Positions 28,838 through 36,999 of a DNA stretch of 64,000 bases are shown here, piece after piece. The stretch's first letter is position 1, and every line of letters starts with the position of its first letter. The stretch is taken from the NCBI RefSeq assembly GCF_006874425.1, contig NZ_VIJZ01000001.1:372001-436000 (forward strand). The letters run 5' to 3'. Origin of the DNA: Paenibacillus ottowii. Its GTDB lineage: Bacteria; Bacillota; Bacilli; Paenibacillales; Paenibacillaceae. A program made the translations under genes and the position numbers. The notes under the pieces are model-generated. The model did not search any database. It saw only the letters and a list, made by a program, of their open reading frames with translations, and was not told the origin of the DNA.

Positions 28838-29782
28838 ATGAGTGTAGTGAGCAAGGAAGTCCAAAATCTGTCTGAGATCACAGATGTAACCGGAGAGTTG
28901 ACCAAGATCAGCAAAATTCCAGCTAATCCAAAGAACAAAGTAAAACGCTTATTCCAGCGTGCAGCCATGATCGTGGTTGGTGCAGCGCTGATGGCTGTGG
29001 GACTGGAAATATTCCTGGTTCCTAATGGCGTTATTGACGGAGGTGTTACAGGTATTTCCATTATGGCCTCCAAGATTACTGGTTATCCGCTCGGTATTTT
29101 CCTGACCCTGTTGAACCTTCCATTTTTACTTATCGGTTACAAACAAATCGGTAAAACCTTCGCTTTATCCACATTATTCGGCATTGTTGTTATGTCCATC
29201 GGAACTGCGTTACTTCACAATGTAAGTGCATTGACTCCAGGGGAACCGCTGCTCGGCGCGATCTTTGGGGGTGTCATTCTTGGCGTTGGGGTGGGTCTTG
29301 TGATTCGATCCGGCGGCTCGCTGGATGGCACGGAGATTGTGGCTATTCTCGTCAGTGAGAAGACTCCCTTTTCGGTCGGTGAGATCGTACTGTTTGTGAA
29401 TATTTTCATTCTGGGAAGTGCAGGTTTTGTGTTCGGTTGGCCGAATGCCCTGTATTCCATGATTGCTTATTATATTGCTATGAAAATGATTGATATTACG
29501 ATTGAGGGTCTGGATCAGTCCAAATCGGTCTGGATTATTAGTGAGAAATACCGTGATATCGGAGATGCCCTGACGGACCGTCTTGGACGGGGAGTAACTT
29601 ATCTGGAAGGGGAAGGCGGCTTTACAGGCGAGAGCAAGAAAGTGATTTTCGTCGTCATAACCCGACTGGAGGAAGCGAAGCTGAAGAGCATTGTTGAAGA
29701 TTGGGACCCGCACGCCTTCGTTGCGATCGGTAACATTCACGATGTGAAGGGCGGACGCTTTAAGAAAAAAGGAATACACTAG
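28838..29782 (+). CDS. YitT family membrane protein (DUF161-DUF2179)
   Basis: 314 residues. A cytoplasmic N-terminus of about 45 residues is followed by five to six TMs containing the family block VPNGVIDGGVTGISIMASKI and GGSLDGTEIVAILVSEK. A C-terminal cytoplasmic DUF2179 domain (about 225-310; TYLEGEGGFTGESKKVIFVV) resembles ferredoxin-like ligand-binding domains. Transport function is assumed for the family but the substrate is unknown. Terminator at 29786-29833. Confidence 0.9.
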   Translation: MSVVSKEVQNLSEITDVTGELTKISKIPANPKNKVKRLFQRAAMIVVGAALMAVGLEIFLVPNGVIDGGVTGISIMASKITGYPLGIFLTLLNLPFLLIGYKQIGKTFALSTLFGIVVMSIGTALLHNVSALTPGEPLLGAIFGGVILGVGVGLVIRSGGSLDGTEIVAILVSEKTPFSVGEIVLFVNIFILGSAGFVFGWPNALYSMIAYYIAMKMIDITIEGLDQSKSVWIISEKYRDIGDALTDRLGRGVTYLEGEGGFTGESKKVIFVVITRLEEAKLKSIVEDWDPHAFVAIGNIHDVKGGRFKKKGIH

Positions 29783-29785
29783 CGC

Positions 29786-29833
29786 AAGGGGACAATTTCT
29801 CAGCCTATGGCTGCGGGGTTCGTCCCCTTTTTT
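29786..29833 (+). terminator. Terminator after the YitT gene
   Basis: AAGGGGAC and GTCCCCTT arms with an inner AGCC-TAT-GGCT stem, followed by TTTTTT. Confidence 0.88.
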
Positions 29834-29850
29834 ATGCTTCCAAGCATGGA

Positions 29851-30753
29851 TCAGGTGGGGGAAGCCTTGGTGCGCATATGCTGAAGGATATTTTCGATCG
29901 GCTGGGGAGGGACCTTAGCGATCAAGTCGCCTACCTGGTTTAACCGTTCCTCAATATTCAGCAAATGGTAGTCAAGTGGCGACACATCCTGCCGTACCTC
30001 CTCCCAGGTTAGCGGAGTGGAGACCGTAGCGCCGGGACGTGCCCGTGGAGTATATGGAGCAGCTAGGGTTTTTCCCTGATAATGCTGCAGATAATCAAAA
30101 TAGATGGCTGTTCCGCGATCCTTCTTTAATCGTTCCAGAGTGAACAGATGCGGGTGCTTTTCCGTCACAAATTGGCCAACCAACAGGCCAATGCTGCGCA
30201 GCTCGTCAAAGGTTACGCCTGTACGGATTGGAACGATAATTTGTACACCTGTGGCCCCGGAGGTTTTGGGGACCGAGTCCAACCCAAGCGAAGCCAAAAC
30301 TTCGCCTACAATGGAGGCGGCCTCCATAATACGTGGCTCGACCTCTCTGGATGGATCAAGATCAATCATCCATTCACAAGGCAGTTGGCTTCCTGCTAGG
30401 TGCAGAGAGGGGTGAAATTCCAATGCAGCTTGATTACCGAGCCAGAGTAGCTGGGGCAGCTTGCCGAGCACGATATACTCAATGCCGTCATGCAGAGCGG
30501 TTTCAATGTAGTCTGGCCGCGGCTGTGGGGCATTTTTCTGATAAAAAAAATCCCCGTGAATCCCATGTGGCCAACGGATGACAGTCAATAGACGCTGATG
30601 GCAATATTTGAGCAGGAAGGGGGCCAATACCGCAAGCTTGCGAAGATATAGCGCCTTAGTTACACCCGCTTCGGGCCACAGCGGTTTATCCGGGTTTGTG
30701 ATCGCAATTTCATGACCTTCGATCGTAATCGTACCTTTAACAGCTCGTCCCAT
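29851..30753 (-). CDS. ligD: Stand-alone LigD-type DNA repair polymerase (NHEJ)
   Basis: Archaeo-eukaryotic primase-type polymerase that fills ends during non-homologous end joining with Ku. 300 residues, only the polymerase domain: KPLWPEAGVTKALYLRKLA, TVIRWPHGIHGDFFYQKNAP, WLGNQAALEFHP, the catalytic MIDLDPSREV (two Asp) and KTSGATGVQIIVPI. No ligase or nuclease domain. ATG 30753 is preferred because AAAAGGAG lies 10 nt upstream; the frame is open to 30852, but the extra residues overlap promoter-like DNA. ku is on the same strand at 38881-39795, with the lasso cluster lying between. Confidence 0.9.
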   Translation of the reverse strand: MGRAVKGTITIEGHEIAITNPDKPLWPEAGVTKALYLRKLAVLAPFLLKYCHQRLLTVIRWPHGIHGDFFYQKNAPQPRPDYIETALHDGIEYIVLGKLPQLLWLGNQAALEFHPSLHLAGSQLPCEWMIDLDPSREVEPRIMEAASIVGEVLASLGLDSVPKTSGATGVQIIVPIRTGVTFDELRSIGLLVGQFVTEKHPHLFTLERLKKDRGTAIYFDYLQHYQGKTLAAPYTPRARPGATVSTPLTWEEVRQDVSPLDYHLLNIEERLNQVGDLIAKVPPQPIENILQHMRTKASPT

Positions 30754-30873
30754 AGTGCTAAGCTCCTTTTGGCTAACATGCAGCAACATCAATTTACAGA
30801 CAACTGACTGCACTTCTACATCTACATAAGGTTTAACATGAACATGCAGCACAGAAATTATCCATTAAAGGGA

Positions 30874-30925
30874 TTGACAAGATACATTATGTATCATAAA
30901 TTATAATAAAAATACGATGTGTATC
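30874..30925 (+). promoter_or_regulatory. Promoter and palindromic operator of the lasso peptide cluster
   Basis: TTGACA (30874-30879), 17-nt spacer, TAAATT (30897-30902). The spacer holds the palindrome GATACAT-T-ATGTATC (30881-30895), with a further half-site TGTATC at 30920-30925. From TTGACA to TAAATT it matches 8567-8595 at all but two positions, both inside the palindrome centre. I infer regulation by the XRE protein encoded at 8141-8512. Confidence 0.75.
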
Positions 30926-30965
30926 TATTAAAACATCTCTGAGCAGAGGTAGAGGAGGAGTGTGC

Positions 30966-31560
30966 TTGATTGACAAGCAAGGCGGAAAGCTCGTATTTCT
31001 ATTGAGTGTCCCTCGAAGTGGAAGCTCGCTGCTAACCGCTATTTTGCAAAACCATTCTCGCCTGTTTGCCACACCTCTTCCACTTGCATACCCGCTTATG
31101 TATGAACAATTCGTAGCTAATCCAACGTTGGAGATCGAGAAGCTGTGTCATTTTCTGGGGGTCCATTATGAGCCGGGGATGGAAAGGTACGGGAACTTTG
31201 CGGATACGCCTCAATCCAGTCTTTTTTATAGCATGGGAGCGGGTGATCCGTTTGTCATAGAGCATGAACAGGCGCATCAGAATTCAGTACATAGCTGGCA
31301 ACATCTGTTGAGTACAATGGTAATTGAACTGTACACACCAATTCCTCCAACAAAGTGGCTTTGAATGGAAGACAGCTTATCGAATGCTGGAAGAACATGA
31401 TGCGTATAACAAGGACTTAATGACAATTGCAACTCATCATGCTGCACCTCACACCACGGCAGAGATGGACATGGCACAGATGGTGAGTAATAGACGCATT
31501 CAATCGCTGGGCGTCTATAGTGTTATCAAGTATCGGAAAAGAAAAGGGGGGAGAACGTGA
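30966..31560 (+). pseudogene. Decayed sulfotransferase at the head of the lasso cluster
   Basis: The N-terminus keeps the PAPS-binding loop (LVFLLSVPRSGSSLLTAILQ). Without the expected middle region of more than a hundred residues, it runs straight into a C-terminal block (YEQFVANPTLEIEKLCHFLG) characteristic of these enzymes. A frameshift near 31324-31335 then moves the tail (GFEWKTAYRMLEEHDAYN) into another frame, which ends at 31558-31560 overlapping the cyclase GTG. TTG 30966 follows AGAGGAGGAG. I judge it nonfunctional: internal deletion plus frameshift. Its intact ancestor was probably a tailoring enzyme translationally coupled to the cyclase. Confidence 0.75.
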
Positions 31561-33482
31561 GTGCAATTGCCGGAATCTATAGATTTGGGCATGCGGCTGT
31601 ATGTGCTGAAGAAGGCGAGAAAATGATGCAAACCTTGCAAAAATATCCCGCCGACCGCGTGTGCATTTGGCATGAAGGTTCCATTTTTTTGGGATGTCAT
31701 GCCCAGCACGTGACCCCTGAATCTATTCATGAGCATCTTCCCTTTTATGATGAGCTAAGGGATTTGGCCATCACGGCCGATGCGATCATTGACAATCGTG
31801 CTGAGCTGTTTGAACGGCTGGCAGTTGGGCAGGGGCAGCGGCAAGATATCACAGACAGCGAGCTGATTTTGCTGGCATACGACAAATGGGGTGTAGATGC
31901 AGCCGGCTATCTAATAGGTGATTTTGCCTTTGTCATTTGGGATGCTAAAGAACATCGATTATATGGTGCTAGAGATATGACAGGCAATCGTACGCTGTAT
32001 ACCTACCAACATGACGGAGGATTTGCGTTTAGCACGGTAATCGCTCCGCTATGGGTTCTGTCCTCTCTGAGAAAAGAACTGCATGAACCCTGGCTGGCCG
32101 AATTCTTATCGATCCGTGCGATGCAGGAATCGGTCGATATCGGGACGACCGCCTACAAGCATATTAACCAGTTGCCTCCCGCACATTGGTTCACCATGGA
32201 AGAGGGAAAACAAACGCTCCATAAGTATGCATGTCTGGAGGAGGTAGAGCCACTGCGGCTCAAAACAGGGGGCGAATACATAGAAGCTTTCCGCGAGGTA
32301 TTCTCACAGGCGGTGAATGCCCGGTTACGGACGCATCGGGCTGTAGGGGCTGCCCTGAGCGGGGGATTGGATTCCGGAGCGGTTGCCAGCTTTGCCGCGC
32401 CATCGCTGCACTTACAACATAAGCCGCTACATGCTTACAGCTATGTTCCTGTACAAGATTTTACAGATTGGACACCGCCTACATTGCTGGCGAATGAACG
32501 CAGCTACATTCATTCCACGGCTCGTTATGTGGGCAACATTCAAGAAAATTATATGGATTTTGAAGGGAAAAGCCCGTTTTCTGAAATTGATATGTGGCTG
32601 GAGTTGATGGAAGCTCCCTACAAATATTTTGAAAACTCCTTCTGGATCAGGGGTTTTTATGAAAAAGCTCAGGAACACAATGTCGGTGTTCTGTTGACTG
32701 GAGCACGCGGGAATTTTACCGTATCGTGGGGGCCTGCGCTGGACTATTACGCCCGTCAGTTTCGTCGTTTGCACTGGCTGCAATCCTTGCAGGGGGTGTG
32801 GCAATACAGCAAGCTTACAGGCAATCGTATGTCTCATCTACTCCCCGTGGTGTTGAAAAAAGCCACTTCACTTGAAGCCTGTACATGGTTGCGACACAGC
32901 CATCGAAGTCCAATTCCATCACTGATTCACCCGGAGTTTGCCAAAAGGATGAATGTAGAAGATATTCCTGTATTGAGTGGCACCGGTTGGAGAAAAAGTG
33001 CCGATCAGACAAGAAAAGAGAAGTTTTCAAATTTGGCGATTGCCAACAAAAATGGTGTCATGGCGACCAAGCTTTCACTCCGTTATGGCCTGTGGGAACG
33101 TGATCCGACCGGAGATAGCCGTGTCATTCGCTTTTGTTTATCGGTGCCATTTGAACAATATGTACAAAACGGTCGGGACAGGGCCCTCATTCGTAAAGCT
33201 ATGCGTGATCATCTTCCTGATGATGTTCGATTGAATCAGCGAGTACGCGGCGTACAGCCTGCGGATTGGCTACATCGTATGATTCCTTGTTGGGATGAGT
33301 TTATGGGAGAGCTGCAAGTGATGTGTCATGATTTAAGAGCTGCCGAATATCTCAATATGGACTATATTAAGACCGCGATGGCGAACTACCGAAGTCCCCG
33401 TCCGGAACAGGCATCTGATCCGAATATACGACTGTTCATGCATAGCTTGATCGTGTACCGTTTTCTCTGTGGATTGAACTAA
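31557..33482 (+). CDS. Lasso peptide macrolactam synthetase (cyclase, C protein)
   Basis: Asparagine-synthetase-like enzyme that adenylates the Asp9 side chain of the core and closes the ring onto the new N-terminus. 641 residues. The N-terminal Ntn-like domain starts MSAIAGIYRFG without the catalytic Cys of true glutamine amidotransferases, as usual for lasso cyclases. The ATP-pyrophosphatase motif LSGGLDSGAVASF is near residue 265. GTG 31557 overlaps the stop of the decayed sulfotransferase frame and follows AAAAGGGGGGAG. It lies directly upstream of the precursor gene. Confidence 0.92.
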   Translation: MSAIAGIYRFGHAAVCAEEGEKMMQTLQKYPADRVCIWHEGSIFLGCHAQHVTPESIHEHLPFYDELRDLAITADAIIDNRAELFERLAVGQGQRQDITDSELILLAYDKWGVDAAGYLIGDFAFVIWDAKEHRLYGARDMTGNRTLYTYQHDGGFAFSTVIAPLWVLSSLRKELHEPWLAEFLSIRAMQESVDIGTTAYKHINQLPPAHWFTMEEGKQTLHKYACLEEVEPLRLKTGGEYIEAFREVFSQAVNARLRTHRAVGAALSGGLDSGAVASFAAPSLHLQHKPLHAYSYVPVQDFTDWTPPTLLANERSYIHSTARYVGNIQENYMDFEGKSPFSEIDMWLELMEAPYKYFENSFWIRGFYEKAQEHNVGVLLTGARGNFTVSWGPALDYYARQFRRLHWLQSLQGVWQYSKLTGNRMSHLLPVVLKKATSLEACTWLRHSHRSPIPSLIHPEFAKRMNVEDIPVLSGTGWRKSADQTRKEKFSNLAIANKNGVMATKLSLRYGLWERDPTGDSRVIRFCLSVPFEQYVQNGRDRALIRKAMRDHLPDDVRLNQRVRGVQPADWLHRMIPCWDEFMGELQVMCHDLRAAEYLNMDYIKTAMANYRSPRPEQASDPNIRLFMHSLIVYRFLCGLN

Positions 33483-33534
33483 TTCTCATTTATCCGGTCA
33501 GACGGGTGCCATTCGTGAGAGGGGAGGTGATGAG

Positions 33535-33663
33535 ATGAGTAAAAAAGAATGGCAGGAACCCACGATTGAGGTGCTGGATATTAACCAAACTATGGCAGGT
33601 AAAGGCTGGAAGCAGATTGACTGGGTGTCAGACCACGATGCCGATTTGTATAATCCTAGCTAA
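33535..33663 (+). CDS. Lasso peptide precursor (paeninodin-like)
   Basis: 42 residues. Leader of 20 residues with the RRE-recognition pattern W6-x-x-P9-x-I11 (EWQEPTIEVLDINQTM) and the required Thr at position -2 (T19). Predicted 22-residue core begins AGKGWKQID and continues WVSDHDADLYNPS. Ala1 to Asp9 gives the nine-residue macrolactam; a 13-residue tail threads through. The C-terminal Ser is the expected target of the kinase encoded next. GGGGAGGTGAT precedes the ATG. Cleavage and ring size follow from family rules, not from data. Confidence 0.93.
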   Translation: MSKKEWQEPTIEVLDINQTMAGKGWKQIDWVSDHDADLYNPS

Positions 33664-33722
33664 TCGATCATTATACATGGGCCGATGCTGGGCTGAGAGT
33701 CAAATAGCTTAATGATCACGAG

Positions 33723-33770
33723 CCGTCTTTATTTCTTTGGGGTAGGTTGAACCCGAAGAAATAAAGACGG
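33723..33770 (+). promoter_or_regulatory. Strong hairpin between precursor and maturation genes
   Basis: CCGTCTTTATTTCTT (33723-33737) and its exact complement (33756-33770) form a 15-bp stem; the loop contains GGGT/ACCC that can extend it. No U-tract follows. Probably protects the 3' end of the precursor mRNA or partly terminates, so that precursor exceeds enzymes. Confidence 0.7.
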
Positions 33771-33799
33771 GATTTCAAGAATAGGGGAGTGGTCCTAGC

Positions 33800-34846
33800 G
33801 TGCATGACAGGAATACCCATATCCGTCGGGTGAAATATACAGCCTTTGGGCTCAGGATTGCCAGTGAGCTGATCTTACCAGAGCTAATCCCGGCAGAGCC
33901 GGGAGTGGAAGAGGATGTAGTCATTCGACAGGCTGATTTGTCAGCATGGAGGGAGCAACTGGAGCAGACCAATTTTGTAATGCAGGATGAACGCTTTATG
34001 TTCCAGATCCCGGGCACAGCCATTTATGCGATCAGAGAAGGCAAGGAAATCGAGGTAAGTATGCTGCCTGGGGCTGATCCCGACACCGTGCGGCTGTATA
34101 TACTGGGTACATGCATGGGGGTTCTACTGCTGCAAAAACGGACTTTACCTATTCATGGAAGTGCGGTCGTCATCGGGGGGCGGGTCTACGCATTTGTAGG
34201 TGAATCCGGCGCGGGAAAATCGACGCTGGCTGCTGCGTTTAGACATGCAGGCTATCAGATGGTTAGTGATGACGTAATTGCTATAAATGTCACGGCTTCC
34301 GCAGCTATCGTATATCCGGCATATCCGCAGCAAAAGCTGGGGCTGGAAAGCTTGCTTCAATTGGAGGCTCTACAGGAGAAACATGTACTACACAAAGAGC
34401 ACGTTCTTTCCCTAACCGACGGTAATCCTGCAACGCCACAATACCGAGATTTGCGTAAAATTGCAGGTGAGTTCAATAAATATGCGGTGCCTGCTGTGAA
34501 TGAATTCTATAATGATCCGCTTCCTCTAGGCGGCGTATTCGAGCTTGTGAACAATTCATCAAACGGTGAGTTGATGCGTGGAGGGGAGCCAGTGATGGTT
34601 ACGGAACAGCCCTTGAACAAACTGGAGTGCTTGCATACATTGCTCCAGCATACATATCGTAGGGGAATCATTCCGCGTATGAGTTTGGGTGAATGGTATT
34701 TTGATACAGCGGCCCGGATGGCTCGGAAGGTGGAAGGCTGGCGGCTGCTGAGGGACAGCTCCTTCTTCACGGCGTCCGAGGTTGTACAGCGAGTACTTGA
34801 ACTCATTCATAAGGAGGAACATTATGGCAGCCACGAATTCAGCTAA
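33800..34846 (+). CDS. Lasso peptide kinase (HPr kinase-like)
   Basis: Related to the PadeK/ThcoK kinases that phosphorylate the C-terminal Ser of lasso precursors. 348 residues with an N-terminal domain and an HPrK-type core: Walker A FVGESGAGKSTLAAAF near residue 132 and QMVSDDVIAI, where the Asp pair corresponds to the HPrK catalytic region. GTG 33800 follows GGGGAG by 11 nt; no better start is in frame. It overlaps the RRE gene by 23 bp. Target residue is inferred from the precursor ending in Ser. Confidence 0.9.
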   Translation: MHDRNTHIRRVKYTAFGLRIASELILPELIPAEPGVEEDVVIRQADLSAWREQLEQTNFVMQDERFMFQIPGTAIYAIREGKEIEVSMLPGADPDTVRLYILGTCMGVLLLQKRTLPIHGSAVVIGGRVYAFVGESGAGKSTLAAAFRHAGYQMVSDDVIAINVTASAAIVYPAYPQQKLGLESLLQLEALQEKHVLHKEHVLSLTDGNPATPQYRDLRKIAGEFNKYAVPAVNEFYNDPLPLGGVFELVNNSSNGELMRGGEPVMVTEQPLNKLECLHTLLQHTYRRGIIPRMSLGEWYFDTAARMARKVEGWRLLRDSSFFTASEVVQRVLELIHKEEHYGSHEFS

Positions 34847-35126
34847 GGATCATTATCGCGTCACGTACAGTGAAGAGGTCTATGTAAGTGATATGGACGG
34901 GGAAAAAGTAATGATGAGTATTCATACCGGAAAGTATTATAATTTGGGCTTCACGGGAGGACGAATCTGGGAACTGGCAGAATCCAGTCCTTCACTTGGA
35001 GAGATCGTAACTGTCCTGACAAATGAATATGAAGTGGACGAGGAACAGTGCAGGCAGCAGGTACATACTTTTATAGCTGAATTGGAGCGGGAAGGATTGT
35101 TGAGACTCCTACCGGAGTCGGACTGA
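34824..35126 (+). CDS. Lasso peptide RRE protein (B1, PqqD-like)
   Basis: Binds the leader peptide and presents it to the B2 protease and cyclase. 100 residues with the PqqD-like fold pattern VSDMDGEKVMMSIHTGKYYN (GKYYNLG strand motif), GGRIWELAESSPSLGEIV and a C-terminal helix FIAELEREGLLRLLPE. ATG 34824 has a perfect AAGGAGG site 6 nt upstream. It is followed immediately by B2. Confidence 0.92.
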   Translation: MAATNSAKDHYRVTYSEEVYVSDMDGEKVMMSIHTGKYYNLGFTGGRIWELAESSPSLGEIVTVLTNEYEVDEEQCRQQVHTFIAELEREGLLRLLPESD

Positions 35127-35127
35127 C

Positions 35128-35613
35128 ATGCGGATACAACGGCTTTTTCTCTTGCCTCCAAAGGTCAGGAGATTGTTGCCGGAAGCCTGGCTGGAGCTGG
35201 GGTGTGCAAGGTTTCGCCAGCGTCGTTCTTTTGGAGATTACTCAGGGGCTTGGGGGATCTGTGTGGAAGAAACTTCCTGGCAGTGCGAGGATGGGCAGGA
35301 GGAGTCGATCCGTCACATTTCACAAGCTGTGGATGTAGCCAGTCGTTATACTCCTTGGCGCAGTAGCTGTCTTGTACAAGCCGCAGCCGCTATGACGTTG
35401 CTGGGACGCAGAAAACTGGACTGCACATTGTATCTGGGCACAGCCAAAAATGCTGCGGGCCGATTGGCAGCACATGCATGGGTACGCAGCGGACCGATCT
35501 ATGTTACGGGAGAACGGGAGATGGAGGCATTTACCGTGGTGGGGATATTCGGAAGACACGCGGTGACAGCTACAAATACGAAGATAGCGGATAAAGGCAG
35601 TTCTCTGTTTTAG
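35128..35613 (+). CDS. Lasso leader peptidase (B2, transglutaminase-like)
   Basis: Cysteine protease removing the 20-residue leader after Met20. 161 residues of the transglutaminase_3 type: catalytic Cys81 in PWRSSCLVQAAAAMTLLGRR and His117 in AAHAWVRSG. The third triad residue (Asp) is not obvious by eye. It starts one base after the B1 stop codon. Confidence 0.9.
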   Translation: MRIQRLFLLPPKVRRLLPEAWLELGCARFRQRRSFGDYSGAWGICVEETSWQCEDGQEESIRHISQAVDVASRYTPWRSSCLVQAAAAMTLLGRRKLDCTLYLGTAKNAAGRLAAHAWVRSGPIYVTGEREMEAFTVVGIFGRHAVTATNTKIADKGSSLF

Positions 35614-35662
35614 TGCGATACAAAAGAAAAAGAACGTTCAAAGAGTCAAAGGAGAAAAATCC

Positions 35663-36982
35663 ATGGCCACCAAGTCTATTTGGGAACTTGCTAACTGGAA
35701 TGAGGATCAGGAATTAACGTTGTTACTCTCTCTGCTTCGTAAAGACGTCAACCTATGGCAGGATACGGCGACTCTTTCCCAGTTGCAGGAGATGGATTGG
35801 TCCCGCTTGCTGCGTTTGACAGAACATCATCGCGTGGTGCCTACGGTGTATCTCCAGCTAAAAACGTTAGATCATCCGTTCATTCCCGCAGAATTGCTGC
35901 GGTACCTTCAAGGGCAATACCAACGAAACACGCTGCGCATGCTCCAGCTTCAAGCAGAAGCAGAGCGTCTGACCAGGCTGCTCACAGCTCACGGAATCCG
36001 TGTCCTGATGCTAAAGGGGCCTGCTCTGGCGCAGCAATTGTATGGAGATCTTTCCCTGCGTACCTCTAAAGACATCGATTTACTCATCGCCCCGGATGAC
36101 ATGGATGAAGCGGAGCATTGGATGAAGGAAGCCGGGTATGCGTCCAAAAGCGGCGAAGTGCGCGTCCTAGGCAGTTGGAAGTGGAAGGATCATCATGCCT
36201 CCTTTCTACACCTGCAAAAGAGGGTCGAAGTCGAGTTGCACTGGCGGCTTCACCCGGATGGGGGGCGGGAGCCCTCCTTTGACGAGCTTTGGGACTACCG
36301 GCAAATGGGCAAAGCCGAAGGTGCACAAGCCAGTCGGATGGCCCCAGCGACTTCTGTAGAGAGCAGGACGGTGACGACGTCCTGTATGTATACGCTTGGC
36401 AGCCAGCATCAATTTCTGTACTTGAGCGCACACGGAGCGCGTCACGGCTGGTTCAGGCTGCGCTGGTTAGTTGACATCGACAGGCTTGCTGTGCGCACAG
36501 TCGATTGGGCGCTGCTTCCTCTGCTGCGCCGTTACGGAGGCCTGCCTGCGGGCGGGCAGGCTTGGGCGCTGGCCGCTGCGCTGCTGGGTACGCCGATCCC
36601 GGAGCCGATGCGTCCAATATCGGCTACCCGGCAGGCACACAGGCTTGCGCTGAGCGCGCTGGCCTTTATGCAGGCCAGCGTACCCGCCCCGTACCCGGTT
36701 GCCACTAGGACGGGTACAGACAGACTTGCTCGGTCAGAGCTGGTGCCCAGCGTAGCTTTGACCGAGCCGATGAAGACCACCCCTACGGGGGGCGGTACTT
36801 CGGTTAGCCGCACTTACTTGCTTTCCTTAAAGGAGCCGAGACATAGGTTATGGTATTTCATCAGCCGTTTGTTTCCTTCTACGAGGGATTCAGTCGTTTT
36901 TCCACTGCCTCGCCAGCTACATTTTTTGTATATTCCTTTACGTCCATTTCTTTGGCTGAAGCGGCGATTTTCAAAGCACTGA
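35663..36982 (+). CDS. Nucleotidyltransferase family protein of the lasso cluster
   Basis: 439 residues of the NTP_transf_5 type: conserved GIRVLMLKGPALAQQLYGDL, then SKDIDLLIAPDDMDEAE (near residue 137, catalytic Asp pair) and VEVELHWRLHP. Such genes accompany the kinase in several Bacillales lasso clusters; as I recall, the pseudomycoidin homologue adds sugar to the phosphorylated C-terminal Ser. The segment 36280-36830 is unusually GC-rich, with low-complexity stretches (GAQASRMAPATSV; ALTEPMKTTPTGGGTSV) that look like insertions. Function here is inferred. Confidence 0.85.
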   Translation: MATKSIWELANWNEDQELTLLLSLLRKDVNLWQDTATLSQLQEMDWSRLLRLTEHHRVVPTVYLQLKTLDHPFIPAELLRYLQGQYQRNTLRMLQLQAEAERLTRLLTAHGIRVLMLKGPALAQQLYGDLSLRTSKDIDLLIAPDDMDEAEHWMKEAGYASKSGEVRVLGSWKWKDHHASFLHLQKRVEVELHWRLHPDGGREPSFDELWDYRQMGKAEGAQASRMAPATSVESRTVTTSCMYTLGSQHQFLYLSAHGARHGWFRLRWLVDIDRLAVRTVDWALLPLLRRYGGLPAGGQAWALAAALLGTPIPEPMRPISATRQAHRLALSALAFMQASVPAPYPVATRTGTDRLARSELVPSVALTEPMKTTPTGGGTSVSRTYLLSLKEPRHRLWYFISRLFPSTRDSVVFPLPRQLHFLYIPLRPFLWLKRRFSKH

Positions 36983-36999
36983 TCTGATAAGGAGTGTAC

